This document shows positions 28,034 through 35,313 of a DNA stretch of 64,000 nucleotides, piece by piece. The stretch is from Crenobacter oryzisoli. GTDB lineage: Bacteria; Pseudomonadota; Gammaproteobacteria; Burkholderiales; Chromobacteriaceae. The translations under genes were made by a program, and so were the position numbers. The notes under the pieces were generated by a model, which worked only from the letters and a program-made list of their open reading frames with translations, was not told the origin of the DNA and did not search any database. The stretch is from NCBI RefSeq assembly GCF_030385785.1, contig NZ_JAUEDK010000004.1:117836-181835 (forward strand), in the 5' to 3' direction. Position 1 is the stretch's first letter. Each line of letters starts with the position of its first letter.

Positions 28034-29307
28034 CGGCCTTAGTCACCCACCGTACGGTCGAGGCGGTCTGGCGGATCGAGTCCGCGCGGATCATCGCCGC
28101 GCTCGCGCGCCTACTGCGCGACGTCGGGCTCGCCGAGGAACTGGCGCAGGACGCGCTGGTGATCGCGCTTGAGCGGTGGCCCGAGACGGGCGTTCCGGAC
28201 AATCCGGGCGCCTGGCTGATGGCCGCCGCGAAACACCGCGCGCTCGACCAGCTGCGCCGGAACAAGCTGCTCGAACGCAAGCACGAGGAGCTGGGCCGCG
28301 AGCTCGAGGTACAGCAGGAGCTGGCGATGGAGGACGGCGAGGCGGGACGGGACGACGGCGTCGGTGACGATCTGCTGCGTCTGGTGTTCATCGCGTGCCA
28401 CCCGGTGCTGTCACGCGAGGCGCGCGTCGCGCTGACACTGCGGCTGCTCGGCGGCCTGACCACCGACGAAATCGCGCGGGCCTTTCTGGTGCCGGAGCCG
28501 ACCATCGCCCAGCGCATCGTGCGCGCGAAGCGGGCTCTTTCCGCGGCGCATGTGCCGTTCGAGACGCCCAAGGCCGATGAGTTGGCCGAACGGCTCGCGT
28601 CGGTGCTGGAGGTGATCTACCTCGTGTTCAACGAAGGCTATGCTGCGACCGCCGGCGACGACTGGATGCGGCCCGCGCTGTGCGAGGAGGCGCTGCGCCT
28701 CGGGCGCATCCTGGCCGAGCTGGTGCCGCAGGAGTCGGAGGTCCACGGCCTTGTTGCGCTGATGGAGATCCAGGCGTCGCGAGCACGGGCGAGGATCGGG
28801 CCGACGGGCGAGCCGATCCTGCTGCTCGAACAGAACCGGGCGCGCTGGGACCAGTTGCTGATTCATCGCGGCCTTGCCGCGCTGGCGCGTGCCGAAGCAC
28901 TGGGTGGCGCGCTCGGCCCTTACGGCTTGCAGGCCGCGATCGCCGCCTGCCATGCCCGAGCGACCATGGCGGCGCAGACCGATTGGGTGCGTATCGCGGC
29001 GCTTTACGATGCGCTCGCACAGCTTGCGCCATCCCCGGTGGTCGAGCTGAACCGCGCGGTTGCATTGTCGATGGCGTTCGGGCCCGCCGTGGGTCTCGAA
29101 ATCGTCGACGCGCTGACCGCAGAGCCGTCGCTCAAGACTTACCACCTGTTGCCGAGCGTGCGCGGCGATTTGCTCGCCAAGCTCGGTCGTACCGGCGAGG
29201 CCCGCGTGGAGTTCGAACGCGCGGCATCGCTCACCCGCAATACCCGCGAGCGCGAGCTGCTGCTGGAGCGCGCCAAGGCTTGTGGCGACGGCCTGCTTCC
29301 AGGTTAG
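28030..29307 (+). CDS. ECF sigma factor, ECF42 type, with C-terminal TPR-like extension
   Basis: 425 residues, long for an ECF sigma factor. Region 2 is about residues 10-85 (RLLRDVGLAEELAQDALVIALERWPETGVPDNPGAWLMAAAKHRALDQLRR), region 4 about 120-185 (ACHPVLSREARVALTLRLLGGLTTDEIARAFLVPEPTIAQRIVRAKRAL). The remaining 230 residues (LVFNEGYAATAGDDWMR, ELVPQESEVHGLVALMEIQASRARAR, VVELNRAVALSMAFGPAVGLEIVDAL) are the helical extension typical of ECF42, which is thought to control activity in place of an anti-sigma factor. Coupled to the DGPF gene upstream. The candidate promoter at 26506 suggests autoregulation. Confidence 0.92.
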   Translation: MTALVTHRTVEAVWRIESARIIAALARLLRDVGLAEELAQDALVIALERWPETGVPDNPGAWLMAAAKHRALDQLRRNKLLERKHEELGRELEVQQELAMEDGEAGRDDGVGDDLLRLVFIACHPVLSREARVALTLRLLGGLTTDEIARAFLVPEPTIAQRIVRAKRALSAAHVPFETPKADELAERLASVLEVIYLVFNEGYAATAGDDWMRPALCEEALRLGRILAELVPQESEVHGLVALMEIQASRARARIGPTGEPILLLEQNRARWDQLLIHRGLAALARAEALGGALGPYGLQAAIAACHARATMAAQTDWVRIAALYDALAQLAPSPVVELNRAVALSMAFGPAVGLEIVDALTAEPSLKTYHLLPSVRGDLLAKLGRTGEARVEFERAASLTRNTRERELLLERAKACGDGLLPG

Positions 29308-29848
29308 TCGGAGTGGCGGCGCGAGAAACGTGCCGCCAAGCGATAAAGTCTTCGCAAGCATTGTTGATGATGCTTTTGATTCTCCAGCCCAATAGGTTGG
29401 ATGTCCGTGTGAAATTGCTTCGCAGGGTGATTTGCCGCTGCAATGTTGGTCGAACACGCCGGTGTCGTGGCGGCAATAGTTGCCGCACCCGGATGGCATG
29501 GCGCCTTTGGCTGAAACAATAACTCCTTGTCTTTATTCGGGTATCCGTCATCGCTATTACCGATGAGGAGGCGGTAATTACTGCTATCTTTTTCCGGTGG
29601 CGCTATTTGCTCCGACGAATTGAATTCAGGCAGGTCGACCGGTTTACCCAGTCTTGTCGGCTCCTTTGCATATCCCCACGATTCCTGACAATTCTTTGCA
29701 TCTTTGCAAGGACATCCTGGCCGATTCTGGCTTGTATCTTGCTAAAGCAGGGCGCCGCGGATCGCGGAGAGTAAATCTCGAGCGGCCGGGACGGTATGAC
29801 GGGAGGTCATGCCGGCTAGTGCCAATAATTATCTGCCTAGGAGTGATC
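29308..29848. other. Gene-free stretch with sigma-54-like site and hairpin
   Basis: No coding frame is convincing. A -24/-12 type site is at 29727-29743, and a hairpin at 29792-29814 (CGGTATGAC/GTCATGCCG, loop GGGAG) lies in the leader of the serine-rich gene. A weak 6-bp hairpin at 29315-29337 follows the sigma factor stop. Confidence 0.5.
29727..29743 (+). promoter_or_regulatory. Candidate sigma-54 promoter
   Basis: CTGGCTTGTATCTTGCT: GG and GC separated by 10 bases as in -24/-12 promoters, with TTGC at -12. It lies 105 bases before the serine-rich gene start. Confidence 0.45.
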
Positions 29849-30419
29849 ATGAGTATTTCCAGCATCGGCAGCTCGCTTTATACCAGCCTGACCAGCAGTA
29901 CGAGCAGCAGTGCAACGAAGGACAGTTGCAGCAATCAAGTCAGCGGCAGCCAAAGCGACCAGAGCATCAGCGGCAGCGACTTTATGCAAAGTCTGCAGGC
30001 GGCGCTTAGCCAGATTGGCTTTTCGATGCAGCCACCGCCACCGCCGCCGAATGACGGCGGTCAGTCGAGTGGCAGCAGTGATGCGGTGAGCGGCACGAGC
30101 AGCAGCTCGTCATCGCAAAACCCGATGGCGGCGTTGCCTACCTTTATGCATGACTTGTTCAGCACGCTTGGCTCGTCGAGCAGTGGCAGCAGCTCGTCGC
30201 AGAGCAGTGCCTTGGGTACAACTGCAGTCCGATTTCCCGAGCCTGGAGTCCGCGATCCAGAGTGCCAATGGCGGCAGTTCTACCAGCAGCAGTTCGACAA
30301 GCAGCAGTTCGTCGACCGATCTGCAGGCGTTCTTGCAGACACTGGTGAGCAATCTGAGCAGCCGTCAGGCCAGCTCCACCACGTCGACGGTCGGCCAGCT
30401 GGTCAATACCAGCAGCTAA
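29849..30419 (+). pseudogene. Serine-rich protein, frameshifted
   Basis: ATG 29849 with TAGGAG. The first frame reads MSISSIGSSLYTSLTSSTSSS..., low-complexity serine, with a QPPPPPPND stretch and FMHDLFSTLGSSSSGSSSS. At about 30212-30222 coding potential switches frame; the second frame gives VQLQSDFPSLESAIQSANGG, more serine runs and ends STVGQLVNTSS at TAA 30417-30419. Rejoined it would be about 190 residues. Composition suggests a secreted or surface-associated flexible protein, but there is no signal peptide. It sits upstream of a damaged two-component system, possibly its target or partner. Function unknown. An assembly error at the repeat-like serine codons is the main alternative. Confidence 0.65.
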
Positions 30420-30426
30420 ATCGGGG

Positions 30427-30464
30427 CGGTGGGCTGCCAGCCAGTGGGTGTGCCCACCGTTTTT
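30427..30464 (+). terminator. Intrinsic terminator after the serine-rich gene
   Basis: 8-bp stem CGGTGGGC/GCCCACCG followed by TTTTT, 8 bases past the TAA. Confidence 0.75.
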
Positions 30465-30476
30465 CATCGGATTATC

Positions 30477-31172
30477 ATGAGCATGGCAAAGGTATTGCTG
30501 GTCGACGACGACGTCGAACTGGTGGAAATGTTGCGCGACTATCTCATGCAGGAAGCGTTCGAGGTGATCGTGGCGCACGATGGCGAAGCGGCGCTCTGTC
30601 TAATGCGCCAAGAGCGCCCGCCGATTGTGGTGCTCGATACCATGCTGCCACGGCTGAGCGGCATCGAGGTCCTGCGCCGGATCCGCGAAGAGGGCGAGAT
30701 GCCCGTGTTGATGCTGACCGCGCGCGGTAGCGACATCGATCGGGTCGTCGGCCTGGAATTGGGTGCGGACGATTATGTGGCCAAGCCCTGTTCGGCACGC
30801 GAGCTGGTGGCCCGGTTGCGGGCGATTCTGCGCCATAGTGCAATCGGTAAAGCTCTGTCGCCGGCCAGCCCGCCGCTGGAAGTCGGGCGCTTGACGTTGT
30901 GGCCAGCCCAGCGCCGTGCCGAATGGGCGGGCAGGGCGCTGGCTTTGACCTGCACGGAATTCAATATTCTCTAGCATCTGGCACGCCATGTCGGTCAGGT
31001 GGTCAGCAAGGCGCAGCTGTCGGCTGAAGGACTGGGGCGGCCCTTGGAGCGGTTCGACCGCCGCCTCGACACCCATGTCAGCAATCTTTGCCAGAAACTG
31101 GCGCCACAGTCCGGCGAGGAAACGTGCATCCGTACGGTCTATCGGGTGGGCTACCAGTTGATCGAGGTGTGA
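30477..31172 (+). pseudogene. OmpR-family response regulator with premature stop
   Basis: ATG 30477. The receiver domain is intact: VLLVDDDVELVEMLRDYL, phosphoacceptor in VVLDTMLPRLSGIEVL, switch residues VLMLTARG and DYVAKPCSARELVARLRAILR. The DNA-binding domain starts LEVGRLTLWPAQRRAEWAGRALALTCTEFNIL and meets TAG at 30972-30974 (a single change from CAG), after which the same frame carries on HLARHVGQVVSKAQLSAEGLG to RTVYRVGYQLIEV at 31172. About 60 residues of the winged helix would be lost, so the truncated product should not bind DNA normally. Its TGA directly abuts the kinase ATG. CpxR/RstA-like by layout. Confidence 0.85.
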
Positions 31173-32292
31173 ATGGGGCGCCTGTTCCGCAAGTTTTTCC
31201 TTGCCTTCTGCCTGGCGCAGCTGACCGTGGTGTTGCTGGTCAGCGGGCTGTTCTGGCTCAAGCATCAGGCGATCTTCCACGCGGTTATGCCGGCACCGCC
31301 CGAGGCGGGGCTCCCTCCCTCCCATGCCTGGACCGCCTCCCTCTCATCCGCCGTACTTCCTGCCTTGGGAGCCGCTGTTGGCCGGTTCGCTGGTCAGCCT
31401 GCTGTTCAGCGTGCTGCTGGCGCGCCATTTTGCCACGCCTATCGATCGGCTGCGTCAGACCTGTGCGGCGGTGGCATCGGGTGATCTGCACGCCGAGCCG
31501 AGGGGAGAACTGTTGCGTCGCCGTGATGAGCTGGCCGATTTGGCCCACGACTTTCAGGGGATGACGGCTCGGATTCGCCTGCTGATGGATGGTCAGCGTC
31601 ACCTGCTGTACGACGTCTCGCACGAGCTGCGCTCGCCGCGGGCACGACTGCAGTTGGCGATAGACCTGATGCAACAGCAGCCGGTGCGCGCGGCCGACTC
31701 GCTGGCGCGGATCGAGCGCGAGGCCGTGAGGATGGAGCGGCTGGTCGGCGAGCTGCTGACACTCTCCCGGCTTGAGGTACAGGTGGATGGCGACGAGAGC
31801 GAGACGTTCGACATGGCCGAGCTGTTGATCGATGTGGTCGACGATGCCCGCTTCGGAGCGGCGGCGCGCAGCCAGCGCATCGAACTGCTGGTGGCCGACG
31901 GTGTGCCGCAGGCAGGTCGCTATCTGCTGTTGCACCGCGCGGTGGAGAACGTCGTGCGCAATGCGCTGCGCTATTCGCCGGACGCCAGCAAGGTGACGGT
32001 GACGCTGGGGCAGGAAGAAGGCTGGACCCGAATCTGTGTGCTCGACGAGGGGCCGGGCATGACCCCTGCTGAGTTGGCAGCGGTGTTCGAGCCGTTCTGG
32101 CGCGGAGAGACCCGGCGCGATGCCGATGGCCATGGGCTAGGGCTGGCGATTGCCCACCGCGTGCTGGAGGCGCACGGGGGGCGTATAACGGCGAAAAGCA
32201 GGCCAGAGGAGGGCTTGTGTGTCGAATTGCTCGTGCCGAGTAGCCCAGGCCCCGGTCGGCAGGAGCCGGCCACCGCCGAAAAAGGACTTTGA
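31173..32292 (+). pseudogene. Sensor histidine kinase, frameshifted
   Basis: ATG 31173 follows the regulator stop without a gap. The first frame gives the N-terminal helix RLFRKFFLAFCLAQLTVVLLVSGLFWL; near 31310-31325, in a CTCCCTCC repeat, the frame changes and then reads PYFLPWEPLLAGSLVSLLFSVLLARHFATPIDRL (second helix and HAMP), the H-box LLYDVSHELRSPRARLQLA, N-box AVENVVRNALRYSP, DEGPGM and GHGLGLAI. All catalytic boxes are intact, so the single indel in a short tandem repeat is the only visible fault. It may be a sequencing error or phase variation, but with the nonsense codon in its partner, decay is likelier. CpxA-like short-loop kinase. Confidence 0.85.
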
Positions 32293-32302
32293 ACAGGCTC
32301 TA
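32278..32302. repeat. Solo repeat end
   Basis: AAAGGACTTTGAACAGGCTC matches the end of the outer element at 9653-9672 except for one extra G. No partner end was found nearby. It overlaps the 3' end of the kinase frame, so the insertion may have set the kinase C-terminus. Confidence 0.55.
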
Positions 32303-32389
32303 AACCGGTGCAATTCGCTATCTGCCCTGTTGCCGACGATATCGGCTAGATATTGCGGACAGGGTCAAGCCAAGACGGCTCGTTTCAAC

Positions 32390-32556
32390 GAAAAAAGCCT
32401 CCCGATTGGGAGTAATGCCGTTCACTTAAGGAAAAAGCACCGCCCACCAAGGTGGAAAAACGGTGCTTTTTTGTTACTTCCAAGCGTTCTTCGAAGCTAA
32501 AATCCGGACTGAACGGCTTAAGTGAACGGCATTATCCCGATTGGGAGGCTTTTTGG
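32390..32556 (-). terminator. H-NS gene terminator split by a mini-transposon
   Basis: The left half (32391-32412) and right half (32535-32555) rejoin to AAAAAGCCTCCC-GATT-GGGAGGCTTTTT, a strong terminator for the leftward H-NS gene. Each half still carries the complete CCCGATTGGG apex because the target was duplicated. Confidence 0.75.
32413..32534. mobile_element. 122-bp MITE with IS4-like ends
   Basis: Terminal inverted repeats TAATGCCGTTCACTTAAG (32413-32430) and its exact complement (32517-32534), flanked by a perfect 13-bp direct repeat TCCCGATTGGGAG (32400-32412 and 32535-32547). IS4 itself has TAATGCCG-type ends and 11-13 bp duplications, so a non-autonomous IS4-family derivative fits. 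The interior has no gene but contains its own hairpin AAAAAGCACCG/CGGTGCTTTTTT. Confidence 0.85.
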
Positions 32557-32590
32557 AACGCACCGTTTGTGCGCTAGTCTGAAGCAGGGA

Positions 32591-32899
32591 TCAGATGGCC
32601 AGGTCTTCGAGTTTGAAACCGGCATCGACGTACTGCTGTACCCAAGCCGGTTTGCGACCGCGGCCGCTCCAGGTTTGGCTGGCATCGTCCGGATTGCGGT
32701 ATTTGGCTTCGACCGGCTTGCGCGAAGCGGTGGCCGGCTTGCTGAGTACTTCTTCGATGGTCAGGCCGTAGGTTTTGACCAGGTCCAGGATCTGGCGCTT
32801 GGCATTGGCTTTTTCTTCGGTTTGGCGGGCATTGATTTCGCGCTCCAGCTGGGCTTTCAGGTCGAGCAGCTGGGTGTAATCGAGGGTGCTGAGGTCCAT
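32591..32899 (-). CDS. H-NS family nucleoid protein
   Basis: 102 residues from ATG 32899, which has CAGGAAAAC upstream; the longer open frame adds 21 residues without support. N-terminal coiled-coil oligomerisation part (MDLSTLDYTQLLDLKAQLEREINARQTEEKANAKRQILDLVKTYGLTIEEVL) and C-terminal AT-hook-like DNA-binding core KYRNPDDASQTWSGRGRKPAWVQQYVDAG. Such proteins silence AT-rich, horizontally acquired DNA. It is transcribed leftward into the MITE-split terminator, so read-through toward the broken kinase may be altered. Confidence 0.93.
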   Translation of the reverse strand: MDLSTLDYTQLLDLKAQLEREINARQTEEKANAKRQILDLVKTYGLTIEEVLSKPATASRKPVEAKYRNPDDASQTWSGRGRKPAWVQQYVDAGFKLEDLAI

Positions 32900-32981
32900 T
32901 TGTTTTCCTGTTGGGTTTTTTGTGAATTTAGCCAGTCTTTTCTGCTGGGTCAATATTAGCAATACATTTTAACAATTTGGA

Positions 32982-33383
32982 ATGGGAGAAATGGCACTAT
33001 TCCGGAAACTGGGTGGCTGGGCCGGTTTGATTCGGCTCGATATCGTCACGCTGGCTTTTGCATTTCGTCATCCGGCAACGCCATGGTACGTGCGGGGGCT
33101 ATGCCTGCTTGGCGTGGCATATCTGTTGAGTCCGGTCAATTTGGCTTCCTATTTCATCCCGCTGGTGGGGATGATCGACGATGCGTTGATTGTGGCGGGG
33201 GTAATCTGGCTGGCGTTACGGCTAATGCCAGCTCAGGCTAGGGAGGAAAGCCAGGTACGGGCAAAGGCTTGGCTGGCGCGTTTCAAAACCTGGCTGAGGA
33301 ATGGGGCGTTAGTGGTTGTTTTGTACGTGCTGGTATTCGGTGGGGGGCTGCTCTACCTGCTGTGGCATTTACTCGGGTCTTGA
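32982..33383 (+). CDS. YkvA/DUF1232 family membrane protein
   Basis: 133 residues. The DUF1232 core is AFRHPATPWYVRGLCLLGVAYLLSPVNLASYFIPLVGMIDDALIVAGVIWLALRLMP, with the conserved PxD-like SPVN turn and IDD; a second membrane segment is at the C-terminus (ALVVVLYVLVFGGGLLYLLWHLL). Function unknown. ATG 32982 and ATG 32991 are both possible; 32991 places GGGAG unusually close. It is divergent from the H-NS gene. Confidence 0.82.
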   Translation: MGEMALFRKLGGWAGLIRLDIVTLAFAFRHPATPWYVRGLCLLGVAYLLSPVNLASYFIPLVGMIDDALIVAGVIWLALRLMPAQAREESQVRAKAWLARFKTWLRNGALVVVLYVLVFGGGLLYLLWHLLGS

Positions 33384-33393
33384 ATCCACCTTA

Positions 33394-33508
33394 AGGGCTG
33401 CTAACAAAACCCCCTGGCGTTGTTATGCGGCCTTGCCGTACTACTTGTACTGTCTGCGGCCGCACGTCTTGCCAAGGCTGCTTCGCTGTGTTTTGTTAGC
33501 GACTCTAA
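33394..33508. repeat. Interspersed repeat, copy 2 of 3
   Basis: Starts GGGCTGCTAACAAAA and ends TTTTGTTAGCGACTCTAA; interior CTTGCCGTACTACTTGTAC. Related to the copy at 16990 and to the next copy 10 bases away. Confidence 0.75.
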
Positions 33509-33518
33509 GTCATGGGCA

Positions 33519-33638
33519 TTAAGCGCTGCTGGCAAAAATCCTGCTGCGGCGTTGCGCTTCCTTGCCGTACTACTTGTGCTGTCTGGGTCGGCACGCCTTG
33601 CCGTAGACGTTGCACTGAGTTTTGTTAACGGATCTTAG
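33519..33638. repeat. Interspersed repeat, copy 3 of 3
   Basis: Starts TTAAGCGCTGCTGGCAAAA and ends TTTTGTTAACGGATCTTAG; interior CTTGCCGTACTACTTGTGC. In direct orientation with copy 2, so the two form a tandem pair. Confidence 0.75.
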
Positions 33639-33732
33639 CCAGCGGGGCGTTCTATTGAAGGCCGTAAAGTCTTCTCTGGATGGTCGCTATGCTTGGCGGT
33701 ATCCCTTTTAGCTGTTGTCGCGCGGAAAATTC

Positions 33733-33767
33733 GGCTAGGCCTCGATTTTACGGTCGAGTGCCTAGCC
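33733..33767. other. Long imperfect hairpin
   Basis: GGCTAGGC/GCCTAGCC plus CTCGA/TCGAG with a one-base bulge and loop TTTTACGG, 42 bases beyond the CoA transferase stop. No U-tract, so not a classical terminator. The rest of 33639-33808 shows no gene. Confidence 0.5.
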
Positions 33768-33808
33768 AAGACGTTTCGCAGGTTTTTGCTAAGAGCCCTT
33801 ATTCATTT

Positions 33809-35212
33809 CTAGCGTTGGTGAGTCAACCATTCAGCATGGTCGTGGCCGAGCGCTACCGAAGGCAGAGTCCAGCGGGCTGGCGTCTCCGATAGCTGGGCGG
33901 CGTGGCTCATTGCGCGCAGTGGGCCGAATCCCGATGGGCAGTCTTCCAGCAAGTCTTGCACCATCGCCAGAGTGGGGTCGGGAGCGGCAATCCCGCGATC
34001 GATGCGGCCAAGTCGGCGCAGCCATAGCCCGGTCTGCGCCAGCGATACGCGCACATGCCAGCTGCCGCCTTCGCGGGCGCGGTGGTGCAGCGCGGCGATC
34101 GTGCCGAGTGCGATCAGATAGCCTGCGGCGTGGTCGAGCGCCTGGGCTGGCAGCGGTAGCGGTTCGTCCTGGCCGGCCGCCTGGGCTTCTGCGTGGTTGA
34201 AGCCGCTGGCGGTCTGGACCAGCGAGTCGAAGCCGCGCCGCCCGGCCCAGGGCCCGACGTGGCCGTAGGCCGACAGCGATACATAGACGATGCCGGGGTG
34301 CCGTTCGGCCAGTGTTGCGGGGGCGAATCCGAGTCGATCCAGCCCGCCGGGGTGGTAGCCCTGAACGAAGACGTCGGCGTCGCCGATCAGATGGGCGAGC
34401 GTGGCGTGGCCGGCGGCGTCGGTGAGGTCCAGCTGGCAGGAGCGCTTGCCGCGACCGGTGTCGATCACCAGCGGCACGATCGACGGCAGTTTCGGCGAGG
34501 TGACCAGCAGCACGTCGGCGCCGTGGGCGGCCAGCGTGCGACCACCGACCGGCCCGGCGATGATGCGGGTCAGGTCCAGCACCCGGACGCCGGAAAGCGG
34601 GCGCGCCGACGGCGGCAACGGTTTGCGCGGCGCGTCGCCGATCTTCTCCAGGGTGAATACCGGCAGGCCGGCCAGTGCCCGGCCCTGCGGATGGGCGTCC
34701 CACTCGTCGAAGCTGCGCAGCATCGCCACCACCAGGCCGTGCTCGGCGGCGGCGTCTTCGAAGGCTTGTGCGTTCCAATCTTGCAGGGCTGCGGCGACGC
34801 TGGCGCGATCGTGCGCGCAGCCTAGCAGCGCCAGCACCCCGTCGCGATGGTGCGGGAAATTGGTGTGCAGCCTCACCCAGCGCCCGTCGCCGCAGCGGTA
34901 GGCACCGGCGATCGCGTCCCACAGTTCGGGCGACGGGGCGTCGTCGACGCGCAGATAGCGTTCGCTGCGAAATTCGGCGGCGGCGTGGCGCATGTCGACC
35001 GCCACTTGCTGCCACGCGCCGCCGCGCTGCTGCCACAGGCTGGCGGCGGCGAGTCCGGCGGCGGCGATGCTGGCCTGGGCCGCGGTGCCGACCGCGAACG
35101 AGGATGGCAGTACCGGGTCGTGACCGGTGAGCCGGACATGATCGAGCGCGGCGGGATCGAGGCCGGCGGCTTGCCACAGCTCGGTCAGCGCCTGGATTGG
35201 GGAGGTGTTCAT
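33809..35212 (-). CDS. CoA transferase, CaiB/BaiF (family III)
   Basis: 467 residues. Family III CoA-transferase fold: LSGVRVLDLTRIIAGPVGGRTLAAHGADVLLVTSPKLPS is the classical opening of the family but appears here around residue 205, preceded by a 200-residue N-terminal part that looks like a diverged half (LAAASLWQQRGGAWQQVAVDMRHAAAEF). GKRSCQLDLTDAAGHATLAHLIGDADVFVQGYHPGGLDRLG and IVYVSLSAYGHVGPWAGRRGFDSLVQTASG follow. The motif that usually holds the catalytic aspartate is hard to place in this layout, so activity is uncertain. The start ATG 35212 has AAGGAGTCC. It is divergent from an HTH-citrate synthase gene, suggesting a shared acyl-CoA pathway. Confidence 0.87.
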   Translation of the reverse strand: MNTSPIQALTELWQAAGLDPAALDHVRLTGHDPVLPSSFAVGTAAQASIAAAGLAAASLWQQRGGAWQQVAVDMRHAAAEFRSERYLRVDDAPSPELWDAIAGAYRCGDGRWVRLHTNFPHHRDGVLALLGCAHDRASVAAALQDWNAQAFEDAAAEHGLVVAMLRSFDEWDAHPQGRALAGLPVFTLEKIGDAPRKPLPPSARPLSGVRVLDLTRIIAGPVGGRTLAAHGADVLLVTSPKLPSIVPLVIDTGRGKRSCQLDLTDAAGHATLAHLIGDADVFVQGYHPGGLDRLGFAPATLAERHPGIVYVSLSAYGHVGPWAGRRGFDSLVQTASGFNHAEAQAAGQDEPLPLPAQALDHAAGYLIALGTIAALHHRAREGGSWHVRVSLAQTGLWLRRLGRIDRGIAAPDPTLAMVQDLLEDCPSGFGPLRAMSHAAQLSETPARWTLPSVALGHDHAEWLTHQR

Positions 35213-35271
35213 GGGGGACTCCTTGCGGGGTGACCCATCCATTTACAGGTCTGCACGAATAAATCGTCAAT

Positions 35272-35290
35272 CTTGATTAATATAATCAAG
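35272..35290. promoter_or_regulatory. Inverted-repeat operator candidate
   Basis: CTTGATTA-ATA-TAATCAAG, perfect 8-bp arms, in an AT-rich island between the divergent CoA transferase and HTH-citrate synthase genes. It is centred 33 bases before ATG 35314. Confidence 0.6.
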
Positions 35291-35313
35291 TTATCGAGTC
35301 TGGAGCCTGTCCA

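Noticed and set aside
30429..30476. Upstream extension of the response regulator
   Set aside because: It would start inside the terminator of the previous gene and adds no receiver-domain sequence.
33680..33892. Short plus-strand frame upstream of the CoA transferase stop
   Set aside because: No family signal, overlaps the hairpin at 33733 and the end of a certain gene.
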